Position numbers and translations under genes: made by a program. A stretch of 13,023 bases of DNA. Origin: Rhodospirillales bacterium. GTDB taxonomy: Bacteria > Pseudomonadota > Alphaproteobacteria > Acetobacterales > Acetobacteraceae. Below, piece after piece: positions 6,914 to 13,023 of this stretch. The stretch's first letter is position 1. Each line of letters opens with the position of its first letter. The notes under the pieces are model-generated. The model had not been told where the DNA came from and did no database searches. It worked only from the letters and a program-made list of their open reading frames with translations. The stretch is from NCBI GenBank assembly GCA_025352915.1, contig JANXSA010000002.1, positions 1-13,023 on the forward strand, read 5' to 3'.

Positions 6914-8157
6914 ACGAGGCAGCGGTTCGCGCCGAGGTTGCCGGCTGGTTGAAGGCGAATTGGGACCCGGCGTTGGGGTTGGTGGAATGGCGGACGAAGC
7001 TGGCGGCGTCCGGCTGGGGTGTGCCGCATTGGCCCGCCCAGTGGCACGGGCGGGATTTGTCCGATGGGCTGGTGCCGGTGGTGGAGGAGGAATTCGCCAA
7101 AGCGGGCGCAATCGGCGTGGCCAAGGCGGGTATCCGGACCTTGGCGGCGGCGACGATCCTGGCGCATGGGACCGACATGCAGAAGGCGAAGTATCTGCTG
7201 CGGATCCTGACCGGGGAGGATACCTGGTGCCAGTTGTTCAGCGAACCCGGCAGCGGGTCCGATGTGGCCGGGGCGGTGACGCGGGCGGAGTTTCGCGGCA
7301 ATCAATGGGTGGTGAACGGGCAGAAGGTTTGGACCACCAGCGCGCACAAGGCGCATTGGGGGCTGTTGCTGGCACGCACGGATTGGGATGCGACGAAGCA
7401 TCGCGGGCTGTCCTATTTCATTATCGACATGAAGCAGCCGGGGGTGACGGTGCAGCCGCTGCGGCAGATGAACGGGTATGCCAGCTTCAACCAGGTGTTC
7501 CTGACCGATGCCATCGTGCCGCCGGAGGAGATTCTTTCCAGTGTGGGCGATGGCTGGACGGTGACGAACACCACGCTGATGCATGAGCGGCGGGGGGCGG
7601 ACGGGCTGCGGAGTTGGGCGAGCGGCACGGATGGGGCGGGCCGGGCGTATGACGAGGAGCGGGCGGAAATCGCCACCACGATGGAGCCGTACCGCTGGTA
7701 TCCGCAGCGGGCCGGTCGGGTGGATCTGGTGATGCCGCAGGCGGTGGCGAGCGGGGCGATTGATGATCCGGTGGTGCGCCAGGAGATCGGCCGGCTGTTG
7801 GTGATGGCGAAATCGGCGGAGTGGACGGCGCGACGGGCGCGGACGGCGAAGGAGCAGGGCAAGCCGCAGGGGCCCGAGGGGTCATTGGGCAAGCTGGCAT
7901 CGAGCAACGTCGCGCGGATGGCGGCAAGGGTGCATACGCTGATTGCCGGGGCTGGCGCGTTGCTGGCCGGGCCGGATGGGCCGGCGGACGGGATGGTGGC
8001 GGAGGTGCTGTTGTCGGTGCCGGCGACGTCGATTGCCGGCGGGACGGATGAGATCCAGCGCAACATCATCGCCGAGCGGGTGCTGAAGATGCCGCGGGAG
8101 CCGAGCGAAGATACCAAGAAGCCGTTCCGCGATGTGCCACGGAATACAGTTTCGTGA
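6910..8157 (+). CDS. Acyl-CoA dehydrogenase-like protein, second (large) subunit
   Basis: A 415-residue acyl-CoA dehydrogenase, likely partner of the upstream 379-residue subunit. Family signatures in order are GVPHWPAQWHGRDLS (N-terminal domain), WCQLFSEPGSGSDVAGAVTRA (the FAD/substrate signature at about residues 107-127), VNGQKVWTTSAHKAHWGLLLARTD, SYFIIDMKQPGVTVQPLRQM and the C-terminal AGGTDEIQRNIIAERVLKMPREP. Glu226 in TLMHERRGADG sits where the isovaleryl-CoA dehydrogenase-type catalytic Glu is found, so this subunit may supply the base; that is inferred by motif position. ATG 6910 was chosen over an upstream extension to 6802 because the extension lies inside the previous gene and has no similarity. 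The gene ends an overlapping run that began at 4459. Confidence 0.92.
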   Translation: MNEAAVRAEVAGWLKANWDPALGLVEWRTKLAASGWGVPHWPAQWHGRDLSDGLVPVVEEEFAKAGAIGVAKAGIRTLAAATILAHGTDMQKAKYLLRILTGEDTWCQLFSEPGSGSDVAGAVTRAEFRGNQWVVNGQKVWTTSAHKAHWGLLLARTDWDATKHRGLSYFIIDMKQPGVTVQPLRQMNGYASFNQVFLTDAIVPPEEILSSVGDGWTVTNTTLMHERRGADGLRSWASGTDGAGRAYDEERAEIATTMEPYRWYPQRAGRVDLVMPQAVASGAIDDPVVRQEIGRLLVMAKSAEWTARRARTAKEQGKPQGPEGSLGKLASSNVARMAARVHTLIAGAGALLAGPDGPADGMVAEVLLSVPATSIAGGTDEIQRNIIAERVLKMPREPSEDTKKPFRDVPRNTVS

Positions 8158-8322
8158 GGGCGGACCCACCGGTCCGAAGCTACTGGCACAGGCAAACGGA
8201 CAAAGTTTTTTTTCTTCTTTTTGTTCACAAAAAGAAGAATCTTTTTTCTTCCCCTTTGCGTCAAGGTTGACCAATACCCGTTCGCAGTCGCAGCATCAGG
8301 GCGTGATGCAGGGGACTTGGCC
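8158..8322 (+). other. AT-rich intergenic region between dehydrogenase pair and binding protein
   Basis: Its composition differs sharply from the surroundings. A T-run at 8206-8213, a perfect AT-only hairpin and a further T-run at 8242-8247 lie in the centre. The 3' part carries the ribosome binding site AGGGGA at about 8310-8315 for the binding-protein gene at 8323. An upstream extension of that gene through this region (from 8221) codes for an implausible sequence and is rejected. Confidence 0.6.
8212..8247 (+). terminator. Perfect AT-rich hairpin with T-run (likely terminator of the dehydrogenase operon)
   Basis: TTCTTCTTTTTGT (8212-8224) and ACAAAAAGAAGAA (8227-8239) are exact reverse complements around a 2-base centre, in practice a 12-bp stem with a TTCA loop. 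CTTTTTT follows at 8241-8247. The position, 55 bases after the dehydrogenase stop and before a new gene, fits a terminator. The lack of GC pairs makes it weaker than a classical one. I associate similar AT-only hairpins with Acetobacteraceae intergenic regions, from memory. Confidence 0.6.
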
Positions 8323-9897
8323 ATGACGCATTCGGCAATCGGGCGGCGCGGCATTCTGGCGGGTGGCTCGGCGCTGGCGGCGTCGGGGATCATCCGGCCG
8401 CGTGAGGCGCGGGCGGCCAAGCCGGTGGTGGCAGTGTTGGAATCCGAGGTGGTGATCCTCGACCCGCACATGATCACCGCGACCATCACCCGCACTTTCG
8501 GCACGCATGTGTTCGACATGCTGTTCGGCATGAACGAGGCGGGCGAGGTCAAGCCGCAGATGCTGGAGGCGTATGAGGCCTCGGCGGACAAGCTGACGTG
8601 GAATTTCCGCCTGCGCCCCGGCCTGAAATGGCATGACGGCGAGGCGGTGACATCAGCCGATTGCGTCGCCTCGCTCAACCGCTGGATGCCGCGCGATCCG
8701 CTCGGCCGCATGCTAAAGGCGGCGACCGGCAGCCTGGAGACCACCGACGCGCGCAGCTTCCGCCTGGTGCTCAAGCAGCCTTTCCCGATGCTGTTGCAGG
8801 TGCTGGGCAAGCCGAACGCGCCGCTGCCGGTGATGATGCCGGCGAAAATCATGGCCGAGGCCGGCGATGGCCGCATCAAGACGATCATCGGCTCCGGCCC
8901 GTTCCGCTTCATGCCCGGCCAGTGGAAGCCGGGCGATTCGATGCTGCTGGAGCGCAACCCGGATTATGTGGCGCGCGCCGAGCCCGCCGATTTCCTCGCC
9001 GGCGGCAAGCTGGTGAAGATCGACCAGCTCGATCTCAGGGTGATGCCGGATGCCAATACCGGCTCGAACGCGCTAACCGCTGGCGAGATCGACTACATGC
9101 AGTTCCTGCCATTCGAGACGCTGGAATTGCTGGAGAAAAACCGCAACCTCCGCGTCTTCGGCGCCATGGGCATCCACATGTACCAGGGCAATTTCCGCCT
9201 GAACCACGCCACCGCGCCGTTCGACAACCCGAAGGTGCGCCAGGTGCTGTGGAAGCTGGTCGACCAGGCCTCGATCCTGGAGGCCATCGGCATTCCCGCC
9301 AAATACCGGCTGGACCGCTGCGATTCGTTCTGGATGTGCGACACGCCCTACACCACGCTGGAAGGCGCCGGCGCGGCGAAATATGACGTGGCGGCGGCAA
9401 AGGCCGAGCTGGCCGCTAGCGGCTACAAGGGCGAGCCGGTGATCACCATGAACGTCGCCGGCTCGATCAGCGAAACCGCCTCGCGGGTGCTGGAACAGGC
9501 GATGAAACAGGCCGGCTTCAACGTCCAGCCACAGCAGATGGATTGGGGCACGGTGCTGGCCCGGCGGGCAAAGAAAGAAGGCTGGTCGATGTTCCCGGTC
9601 TATTCCAACGGCACCGACATGCTCAATCCGCTGACGCATTTCTACGTGGCGGCGACCTGCGGCGACTTCCCCGGCTGGTCGTGCGATCAGCGAATTCCCA
9701 TCCTGCTGGAGCAGTTCACCAAGGCGGACGGGCTGGTGGCGCAGAAGAAACTGGCGGCCGAGATCCAGAAGGCGTCGTACGAGCTGACCCCGGCGGTGAT
9801 GTGGGGCCAGTTCACCCGGCCGGCCGGCTACCGGACCACGCTGAAAAACTTCATCGAATCGTCCTATCCAATGTTCTGGCAGGTGGAGAAGGCTTGA
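8323..9897 (+). CDS. ABC transporter substrate-binding protein, family 5 (peptide/nickel/opine type), Tat-exported
   Basis: A 524-residue periplasmic binding protein that would capture a peptide-like or other organic solute for an ABC importer. The N-terminus MTHSAIGRRGILAGGSALAAS has a twin-arginine pair (Arg8-Arg9), a short hydrophobic stretch and an AxA-type cleavage site near residue 31 (REARA/A), so export by Tat is likely. The mature part follows family 5: LTWNFRLRPGLKWHDGEAVTSADCVASLNRW, then IIGSGPFRF, LERNPDYV, and IDYMQFLPFETLELLE near the lobe hinge. The length is normal. ATG 8323 has AGGGGA 7 bases upstream. No permease or ATPase genes are in the window, so it is an orphan here. 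It sits between two Mo-hydroxylase modules and may deliver their substrate. The ligand cannot be read from sequence. Confidence 0.92.
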   Translation: MTHSAIGRRGILAGGSALAASGIIRPREARAAKPVVAVLESEVVILDPHMITATITRTFGTHVFDMLFGMNEAGEVKPQMLEAYEASADKLTWNFRLRPGLKWHDGEAVTSADCVASLNRWMPRDPLGRMLKAATGSLETTDARSFRLVLKQPFPMLLQVLGKPNAPLPVMMPAKIMAEAGDGRIKTIIGSGPFRFMPGQWKPGDSMLLERNPDYVARAEPADFLAGGKLVKIDQLDLRVMPDANTGSNALTAGEIDYMQFLPFETLELLEKNRNLRVFGAMGIHMYQGNFRLNHATAPFDNPKVRQVLWKLVDQASILEAIGIPAKYRLDRCDSFWMCDTPYTTLEGAGAAKYDVAAAKAELAASGYKGEPVITMNVAGSISETASRVLEQAMKQAGFNVQPQQMDWGTVLARRAKKEGWSMFPVYSNGTDMLNPLTHFYVAATCGDFPGWSCDQRIPILLEQFTKADGLVAQKKLAAEIQKASYELTPAVMWGQFTRPAGYRTTLKNFIESSYPMFWQVEKA

Positions 9898-9919
9898 GCC
9901 CGGTCGGGAATCTACCGGG

Positions 9920-9946
9920 GGGAGGTTGCCCTTGGCACAACCTCCC
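9920..9946 (+). terminator. 9-bp hairpin after the binding-protein gene (terminator or leader structure)
   Basis: GGGAGGTTG (9920-9928) pairs perfectly with CAACCTCCC (9938-9946) across a 9-base loop, 22 bases after the stop at 9897. No T-run follows, so Rho-independent termination is uncertain. The loop and 3' arm overlap a possible promoter -35. Confidence 0.45.
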
Positions 9947-9959
9947 GGCACACTAGTAT
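9932..9959 (+). promoter_or_regulatory. Candidate sigma-70-type promoter for the second Mo-hydroxylase module
   Basis: TTGGCA (9932-9937) and TAGTAT (9954-9959) are separated by 16 bases and lie about 95 bases upstream of the FAD-subunit ATG. The -35 matches 5 of 6 and the -10 matches 4 of 6 consensus positions. This is the only AT-richer patch in the intergenic stretch. No operator is evident apart from the overlapping hairpin at 9920-9946. Confidence 0.4.
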
Positions 9960-10053
9960 ATGGAATGACGTCAGCCGGCCGGACAGGCGGGCTTCGCCGG
10001 GGCGCGCAATGCCTCGCCGGGGTCCTGGTGCTGCGTGCAATGAGGGAGCCAAC

Positions 10054-10920
10054 ATGCCCAGCCTTACCTATGTCGCGCCGACCACGGTCAGCGACGCCGT
10101 GAAAATCCTGGCCGCGGCCAGCGGGCCCACCCGGGTCATGTCGGGGGGAACCGACCTGTTGGTCCAACTGCGCTCGGGCCGGACCAAGCCCGACCTGATC
10201 GTGGACACCAAGAAAATCCCCGGCATCATCGGCATCACCCAGAACGCCGATGGCGGATTCACCATCGGTGCCGCCACCTCCGGCGCGCTGCTCGGCGAAC
10301 ATGCAGCATTAAAAGCCGCCTATCCCGGCATCGTTGAAGCCGCCCAGTTGATCGGCTCGACCCAGGTACAGGGCCGCGCCTCGCTGGCCGGCAACCTGTG
10401 CAACGCCTCGCCGGCGGCCGACAGCGTGCCGGCAATGATCGCCGCGGGCACCACCGTGACCATCGCCGGACCCGCCGGCACCCGCACCGCGGCCGTTGAG
10501 ACCATCGTCGTCGCCCCGGGCCGCACCTCGCTCGCCAAGGGCGAGATGGTCACTGCGTTCCACCTGCCGCCCGTGAAGGGCAAGACCGGCGACGCCTATC
10601 TGCGCTTCATTCCGCGCACCGAGATGGACATTGCCGTCGTCGGTTGTGGCGTGAGCGTGACCCTGGACGCCGCGGGCACCATCACGGCGGCGAAAATTTC
10701 GATGGGCGCCGTGGCACCGACCCAGGTGCAGGTCGACCCGTCCTGCATCATCGGCAGCAAGCTGGATGACGCGGCCCTGGCCCGGCTCGATGCCGCCGCC
10801 CAGGCGGTGTGCAATCCCATCGACGACAAGCGCGGCACGATCGAGTTCCGCACCAAAGTGGCGGGCGTTCTGGCCCGCCGGACGGCAGCCATCGCGGTTG
10901 CCCGCGCGGGAGGGCGCTGA
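10054..10920 (+). CDS. Molybdenum hydroxylase FAD-binding (medium, CoxM-like) subunit, module 2
   Basis: A 288-residue flavin subunit, paralogous along its whole length to the product of 838-1707. The flavin loops are present as MSGGTDLLVQLRSG (about residues 29-42) and IGSTQVQGRASLAGNLCNASPAADSVPA (about 100-127). The C-terminal domain has AYLRFIPRTEMDIAVVGCGV and ends with NPIDDKRGTIEFRTKVAGVLARRT, nearly the same as module 1. ATG 10054 follows GAGGGAG (about 10042-10048) and begins the conserved PSLTYVAPTTVSDA; an extension to 10009 is not supported. The stop at 10918-10920 shares its last base with the next start. Synonymous positions are more often C than in module 1, so the two copies are not a recent duplication. 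Confidence 0.94.
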   Translation: MPSLTYVAPTTVSDAVKILAAASGPTRVMSGGTDLLVQLRSGRTKPDLIVDTKKIPGIIGITQNADGGFTIGAATSGALLGEHAALKAAYPGIVEAAQLIGSTQVQGRASLAGNLCNASPAADSVPAMIAAGTTVTIAGPAGTRTAAVETIVVAPGRTSLAKGEMVTAFHLPPVKGKTGDAYLRFIPRTEMDIAVVGCGVSVTLDAAGTITAAKISMGAVAPTQVQVDPSCIIGSKLDDAALARLDAAAQAVCNPIDDKRGTIEFRTKVAGVLARRTAAIAVARAGGR

Positions 10921-11396
10921 TGAGCAAAATCCACGTTACCACGAGCATCAACGGCGAACCCGCCGAATTCCTGGCCGAAGCGCACGAGTCCCTGTTGGAC
11001 GTGCTGCGCAACAACCTGAACCTGACCGGCAGCAAGGAAGGCTGCGGCTCCGGTGACTGCGGCGCCTGCAGCGTTCTGCTCGACGGCCGCCTGGTGTGTT
11101 CCTGCCTGATGCTGGCTGCCGAGGCCGGCGGGCATGAGATCACCACGATCGAAGGCATCGCCGACGGCGACAAGCTGCACCCGATCCAGACGGCGTTCCT
11201 GGAGAACGCGGCGTTGCAGTGCGGGTTCTGCACCCCGGGCTTCATCGTCGCCACCAAGGCGCTGCTCGACAAGAATCCCGACCCGTCCGAGACCGAAATC
11301 CGCTATTGGCTGGCTGGAAACCTGTGCCGCTGCACCGGTTACGACAAAATCGTGCGCGCAGTGGTCGATGCCGCTGCCGAAATGCGTGGGAGCTGA
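10920..11396 (+). CDS. Molybdenum hydroxylase 2Fe-2S (small, CoxS-like) subunit, module 2
   Basis: An intact 158-residue iron-sulfur subunit carrying two 2Fe-2S clusters that relay electrons from Mo to FAD. All eight ligand cysteines are present: Cys42, 47, 50 and 62 (GCGSGDCGAC...CSC) for the plant-type cluster, and Cys101, 104, 136 and 138 (LQCGFCTPGF...NLCRCTGYDKIV) for the second. It aligns without gaps to the module 1 gene across the conserved core and so proves that the module 1 TGA replaces Cys101. ATG 10920 overlaps the upstream TGA (TGATG), with GGGAGGG at 10908-10914 as ribosome binding site. It is co-transcribed with 10054-10920 and the large subunit that starts 5 bases after its stop. 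It could serve either module's large subunit, which is an inference. Confidence 0.95.
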   Translation: MSKIHVTTSINGEPAEFLAEAHESLLDVLRNNLNLTGSKEGCGSGDCGACSVLLDGRLVCSCLMLAAEAGGHEITTIEGIADGDKLHPIQTAFLENAALQCGFCTPGFIVATKALLDKNPDPSETEIRYWLAGNLCRCTGYDKIVRAVVDAAAEMRGS

Positions 11397-11400
11397 AAAC

Positions 11401-13023
11401 ATGACGTTTATTGGCAACAAGAGCGATCTGCGCGTTGTCGGAACCCGCCCGGTGCGGCCCGACGGCGTGGAAAAAGTAACCGGACGCGCGGTGTTCGGCG
11501 CCGATGCCTCCATGTCCGGCCAGATCGTCGGCAAGGCCCTGCGCAGCCCGCACGCCCATGCCCGCATCGTGTCGATCGACACCAGCAAGGCGCTGGCCCT
11601 GCCCGGCGTCAAGGCGGTGATCACCGCCGACGACCTGCCCAACATCGCCTCGGAAGAAGCCTTCGTCGGCGAAGGCCCGATGAACTTCCGCGACCTCAGC
11701 CTGAACGTGATCGCGCGCGGCAAGGTGCTGTACGAGGGCCATGTGGTGGCCGCCGTGGCCGCGATGACTGACGCCATTGCCGACGCGGCGCTGGCGCTGA
11801 TCGAGGTGAAATACGAAGTCCTGCCGCATGTGATCGACGTCGAGGAGGCGATGGCCCCCGGCGCGCCGATCCTGCATGACGACCTCTTCACCGCCGGCAT
11901 CACACCGAAGCCGACAACGGCCTCCAACGTCGCCAAGAAAGTCCGCTTCACCATCGGCGACGTCGAGGCCGGCTTCAAGGCCGCCGACGTGATCGTCGAA
12001 CAGCGCTACACCACGGCCCCGGTGCACCAGGCCTATATCGAGCCGCATGCGGTGGTTGCCGCCTGGGGCTCCGACGGGCAGTGCACCGTCATCGCCAGCA
12101 GCCAGGGTCACTTCATGATCCGGTCCTACTGCGCCAAGCTGCTGGGCATCGACATCTCCAATATCCGGGTGGTCGCGGCCGAGATCGGCGGTGGCTTCGG
12201 CGGCAAGACGGTGGTCTATCTCGAACCGCTGGCCCTCGTCCTGTCGAAGAAGTCCGGCCGGCCGATCAAGATGGTGATGACCCGCGAGGACGTGTTCCGG
12301 GCGACCGGCCCGACCTCGGGTGCCGTGATCGAAGTGAAAGTCGGCGCCACCAAAGACGGCAAGATCACCGCGGCCCAGGCCGTGCTGAAATACCAGGCCG
12401 GCGCCTTCCCGGGCTCGCCGCTCAACCCCGGCCTGATGTGCGCCTTCGCGATGTATGACCTCGCGAACGTCGATGTGCTGGGCTACGACGTGGTCAGCAA
12501 CCGCCCGAAGGTCGCCGCCTACCGCGCCCCCGGCGCCCCGATCTCGGCCTTCGGGGTCGAGAGCGCCATCGACGAGTTGGCGATCAAGCTGGGCATGGAC
12601 CCGATCGCCCTGCGCGAGATCAATGGCGTCAAGAGCGGGATGAAGGCCGTCTATGGCCCGACCTACCGCGAAGTCGCCCTCACGCAATTGCCAAATGCGT
12701 GGAGCAGCGAGCTTCTGGCCAAAATCGAAGCCGAGCGGCGTACTGTGCTGCTGGCAGACCAACTGGCCGAACGCGCCCGCTGGCGGGACAACCGGCTGAT
12801 GGCATTGCAACTTGTGGAGCAGGGGCTGACCGATGCGGCGATGTTCACGGTGGACGGCGACACCGTGCAGCCATCGGAGGTGCTGTACAACAGACCGGTG
12901 CTGGTGGAGCGCGGCAGCTTCCGTCCGGTAACCAACGTGACACTCGACATGCTGCACGGAGCAGAGGAACAACTGCCGCCGAGTTCCACCTCGCCCGGCA
13001 AGGAACGGCTTGTTGTGATGGAG
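11401..13023 (+). CDS. Molybdenum hydroxylase large subunit, module 2: N-terminal part, joined in frame to unrelated sequence; 3' end outside window
   Basis: Residues 1 to about 425 are a normal molybdopterin-binding subunit, paralogous to 2191-4443. They include RPVRPDGVEKVTGRAVFGAD, HQAYIEPHAVV, ASSQGHFMIRSY, IGGGFGGKT (from residue 261) and AAYRAPGAP (Tyr374), again without the CO-dehydrogenase Cys loop. After GVKSGMKAVYGPTYREV (about base 12675) similarity stops. The paralog continues with FKETIEAIKHHPHY, but here the frame, still open, reads LTQLPNAWSSELLAKIEAER and stays unrelated to the base-13023 edge. The second half of the enzyme, with most cofactor contacts and the catalytic Glu (GxGExP), is therefore absent. 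Either a real rearrangement or an assembly join could explain this. ATG 11401 has a GGGAG site about 10 bases upstream. Confidence 0.85.
   Translation, partial: MTFIGNKSDLRVVGTRPVRPDGVEKVTGRAVFGADASMSGQIVGKALRSPHAHARIVSIDTSKALALPGVKAVITADDLPNIASEEAFVGEGPMNFRDLSLNVIARGKVLYEGHVVAAVAAMTDAIADAALALIEVKYEVLPHVIDVEEAMAPGAPILHDDLFTAGITPKPTTASNVAKKVRFTIGDVEAGFKAADVIVEQRYTTAPVHQAYIEPHAVVAAWGSDGQCTVIASSQGHFMIRSYCAKLLGIDISNIRVVAAEIGGGFGGKTVVYLEPLALVLSKKSGRPIKMVMTREDVFRATGPTSGAVIEVKVGATKDGKITAAQAVLKYQAGAFPGSPLNPGLMCAFAMYDLANVDVLGYDVVSNRPKVAAYRAPGAPISAFGVESAIDELAIKLGMDPIALREINGVKSGMKAVYGPTYREVALTQLPNAWSSELLAKIEAERRTVLLADQLAERARWRDNRLMALQLVEQGLTDAAMFTVDGDTVQPSEVLYNRPVLVERGSFRPVTNVTLDMLHGAEEQLPPSSTSPGKERLVVME
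12676..13023 (+). other. Foreign coding segment fused to the large subunit (fragment of another protein)
   Basis: About 116 codons in the same frame as the large subunit but of a different protein type: a charged helical stretch (LLAKIEAERRTVLLADQLAE, then RARWRDNRLMALQLVEQG) followed by TVDGDTVQPSEVLYNRPVLV and GSFRPVTNVTLDMLHGAEEQ. From memory this resembles the middle of a conserved proteobacterial family that databases often label 'TonB-dependent receptor' or nicotinate-nucleotide adenylyltransferase-like; that link is tentative. Codons rare upstream (AGA, GTA, ACA, CTT, GTT, CCA, CAA) appear here. The segment has no start or end inside the window. Confidence 0.6.

Noticed and set aside
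8221..8322. Upstream extension of the binding-protein gene
   Set aside because: It runs through the AT hairpin, starts at a non-ATG codon and would bury the twin-arginine signal, which starts cleanly at ATG 8323 behind a good ribosome binding site.
9933..9949. Sigma-54 promoter (TGGCAC followed by GC element)
   Set aside because: TGGCAC is present, but the correctly spaced TTGC element is not.
11242..12972. 576-residue antisense open frame on the minus strand
   Set aside because: Same kind of shadow, opposite the second large subunit; it resembles the other antisense frame only because the sense genes are paralogs.
1..13023. CRISPR array, insertion sequence or phage genes
   Set aside because: No regularly spaced repeats, transposase, integrase or terminal inverted repeats were seen on either strand.

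Overview
The window looks like a high-GC alphaproteobacterial chromosome segment, most likely Acetobacteraceae. This assignment is an inference from base composition, codon use, the style of the 345-residue hypothetical protein and the AT-only hairpin at 8212-8239. All supported genes lie on the + strand.

Layout. (1) 1-504: the 3' end of lepA (elongation factor 4). (2) 551-640: tRNA-Ser(GGA) with encoded CCA. (3) 838-4443: a three-gene molybdenum hydroxylase module of the xanthine dehydrogenase/CO dehydrogenase superfamily, in the order FAD subunit, 2Fe-2S subunit, molybdopterin subunit. Its 2Fe-2S gene carries an in-frame TGA exactly where a cluster-ligand Cys codon belongs. (4) 4459-8157: a tightly overlapping cassette of a hypothetical protein, a small acyl carrier protein and two acyl-CoA dehydrogenase-like subunits. 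(5) 8323-9897: a twin-arginine exported family 5 (peptide/opine-type) ABC substrate-binding protein, preceded by a perfect AT-rich hairpin. (6) 10054 to the window end: a second, paralogous molybdenum hydroxylase module in the same gene order, behind a possible promoter. Its FAD and 2Fe-2S genes are intact. Its molybdopterin subunit runs normally to about base 12675 and then continues in frame into unrelated protein sequence.

Read together, the block resembles a catabolic island: uptake by the exported binding protein, hydroxylation by one or two Mo hydroxylases, and desaturation by a two-subunit acyl-CoA dehydrogenase, perhaps on a carrier-bound substrate. The substrate cannot be read from the sequence. 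Neither large subunit has the AYxCSFR loop of true CO dehydrogenase; both have AYRAPGAP instead. The two modules carry lesions in different subunits, so only a mixed complex (S from module 2, L from module 1) would be complete as the sequence stands.
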